The position numbers were made by a program, and so were the translations under genes. The notes below the pieces were generated by a model. The model was not told the DNA's origin and did no database searches. It worked only from the letters and a program-made list of their open reading frames with translations. This document shows positions 4,822 to 5,311 of a DNA stretch of 5,311 bases, piece after piece. The stretch's first letter is position 1. Every line of letters starts with the position of its first letter. The stretch spans positions 1-5,311 of the forward strand of contig JACQUR010000083.1 in assembly GCA_016210245.1 (NCBI GenBank). The letters are read 5' to 3'. The DNA is from Chloroflexota bacterium (lineage in GTDB: Bacteria > Chloroflexota > UBA6077 > JACQUR01).

Positions 4822-5311
4822 CCGCTTGAGTCCTGGTAGCGGGCGAAGATGAGGCTGTTGTTGTGGCCGCCGAAGCCGAACGAGTTGGACAGGGCCACGT
4901 CGACCTTGCGCTGGCGGGCTACGTTGGGCACGTAGTCCAGGTCGCAGGCCGGATCGGGGAACTCGTAGTTGATGGTGGGCGGGATCCAGCCGTCGCGGAT
5001 CGCCAGCAGGCAGACGATCGCCTCCACCCCCGCCGACGCGCCGATCAGGTGGCCGGTCATGGACTTGGTGGAACTGACGGGCACGTCGTAGGCGGCCGGG
5101 CCAAACACGGCCTTGATAGCCTCGGTCTCAGTGCGGTCGTTGTGGGGTGTTGACGTACCGTGGGCGTTGATGTAGTCGACAGCGCCGGGCGCCAGGCCGG
5201 CTTTGCGGAGCGCCATGCGCATCGCCCGTGCCGCGCCTTCGCCGTGCTCGGCTGGGGCGGTGATGTGGTAGGCATCGGCCGTCGCCCCGTAGCCCACCAG
5301 CTCGCCGTAGA
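4818..5311 (-). CDS. fabF: beta-ketoacyl-ACP synthase II, C-terminal part (5' end beyond window)
   Basis: This is the C-terminal 163 complete codons of a FabF/KAS II elongation enzyme, which condenses acyl-ACP with malonyl-ACP. Visible signatures: VGYGATADAYHIT near the edge; NAHGTSTPHNDRTE, with the first active-site His at 5162-5160; SSTKSMTGHLIGASAG, with the conserved Lys and the second His at 5051-5049; and the terminal LSNSFGFGGHNNSLIF signature. The nucleophilic Cys lies in the missing N-terminal part, so the catalytic triad cannot be fully checked. The frame is open to the window edge (reading Tyr-Gly-Glu-Leu before the first Val), so no start codon is in view. FabF is preferred over FabB because of the GYGATADAYHIT and GFGGHN context and the accB linkage, although the split is not certain from a fragment. 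Its TGA stop overlaps the accB TTG start. Confidence 0.92.
   Translation of the reverse strand, partial: YGELVGYGATADAYHITAPAEHGEGAARAMRMALRKAGLAPGAVDYINAHGTSTPHNDRTETEAIKAVFGPAAYDVPVSSTKSMTGHLIGASAGVEAIVCLLAIRDGWIPPTINYEFPDPACDLDYVPNVARQRKVDVALSNSFGFGGHNNSLIFARYQDSSG

Overview
The window is high-GC chromosomal DNA with bacterial gene structure: Shine-Dalgarno sites, 4-base gene overlaps, and GTG and TTG starts. The base composition, the GC-rich inverted and tandem repeats between genes, and the gene content would fit Chloroflexota (Thermomicrobia/Sphaerobacter-like). This is an inference; a high-GC actinobacterium or another phylum cannot be excluded from sequence alone.

Layout. Bases 1-307 are a non-coding, repeat-rich leader. 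It has a 22-bp inverted repeat (43-64 / 192-213), a 17-bp tandem unit, a recurring heptamer GCAGGCA, and a possible -10 box and palindrome just before the first gene. Bases 308-1105 (+) encode a stand-alone FRG-domain protein of unknown function. A short spacer (1106-1218) carries a possible promoter that overlaps the FRG stop codon, followed by a perfect 18-bp palindrome and a hairpin. Next come two translationally coupled genes on the + strand: a luciferase-like (LLM) flavin-dependent oxidoreductase (1219-2226) and an M20-fold hydrolase homologue (2223-3362). They overlap by ATGA. The M20 protein lacks most of the canonical metal-binding and catalytic residues.

Only 8 bp after the M20 stop, the opposite strand ends a tightly packed fatty-acid biosynthesis cluster, read right to left: fabF (3' end only, running off the right edge), accB (biotin carboxyl carrier protein) and fabH (beta-ketoacyl-ACP synthase III). 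These overlap by TTGA and GTGA. BCCP carries the carboxyl group used to make malonyl-CoA, FabH starts chain synthesis from acyl-CoA plus malonyl-ACP, and FabF elongates the chain, so the three act in one pathway.

No tRNA, rRNA, CRISPR array, transposase or integrase was seen. The fab cluster is ordinary housekeeping DNA. The parts worth a second look are the non-canonical M20 protein with its LLM partner, and the repeat-rich leader of the FRG gene. I do not see convincing evidence for a complete new system in this window.
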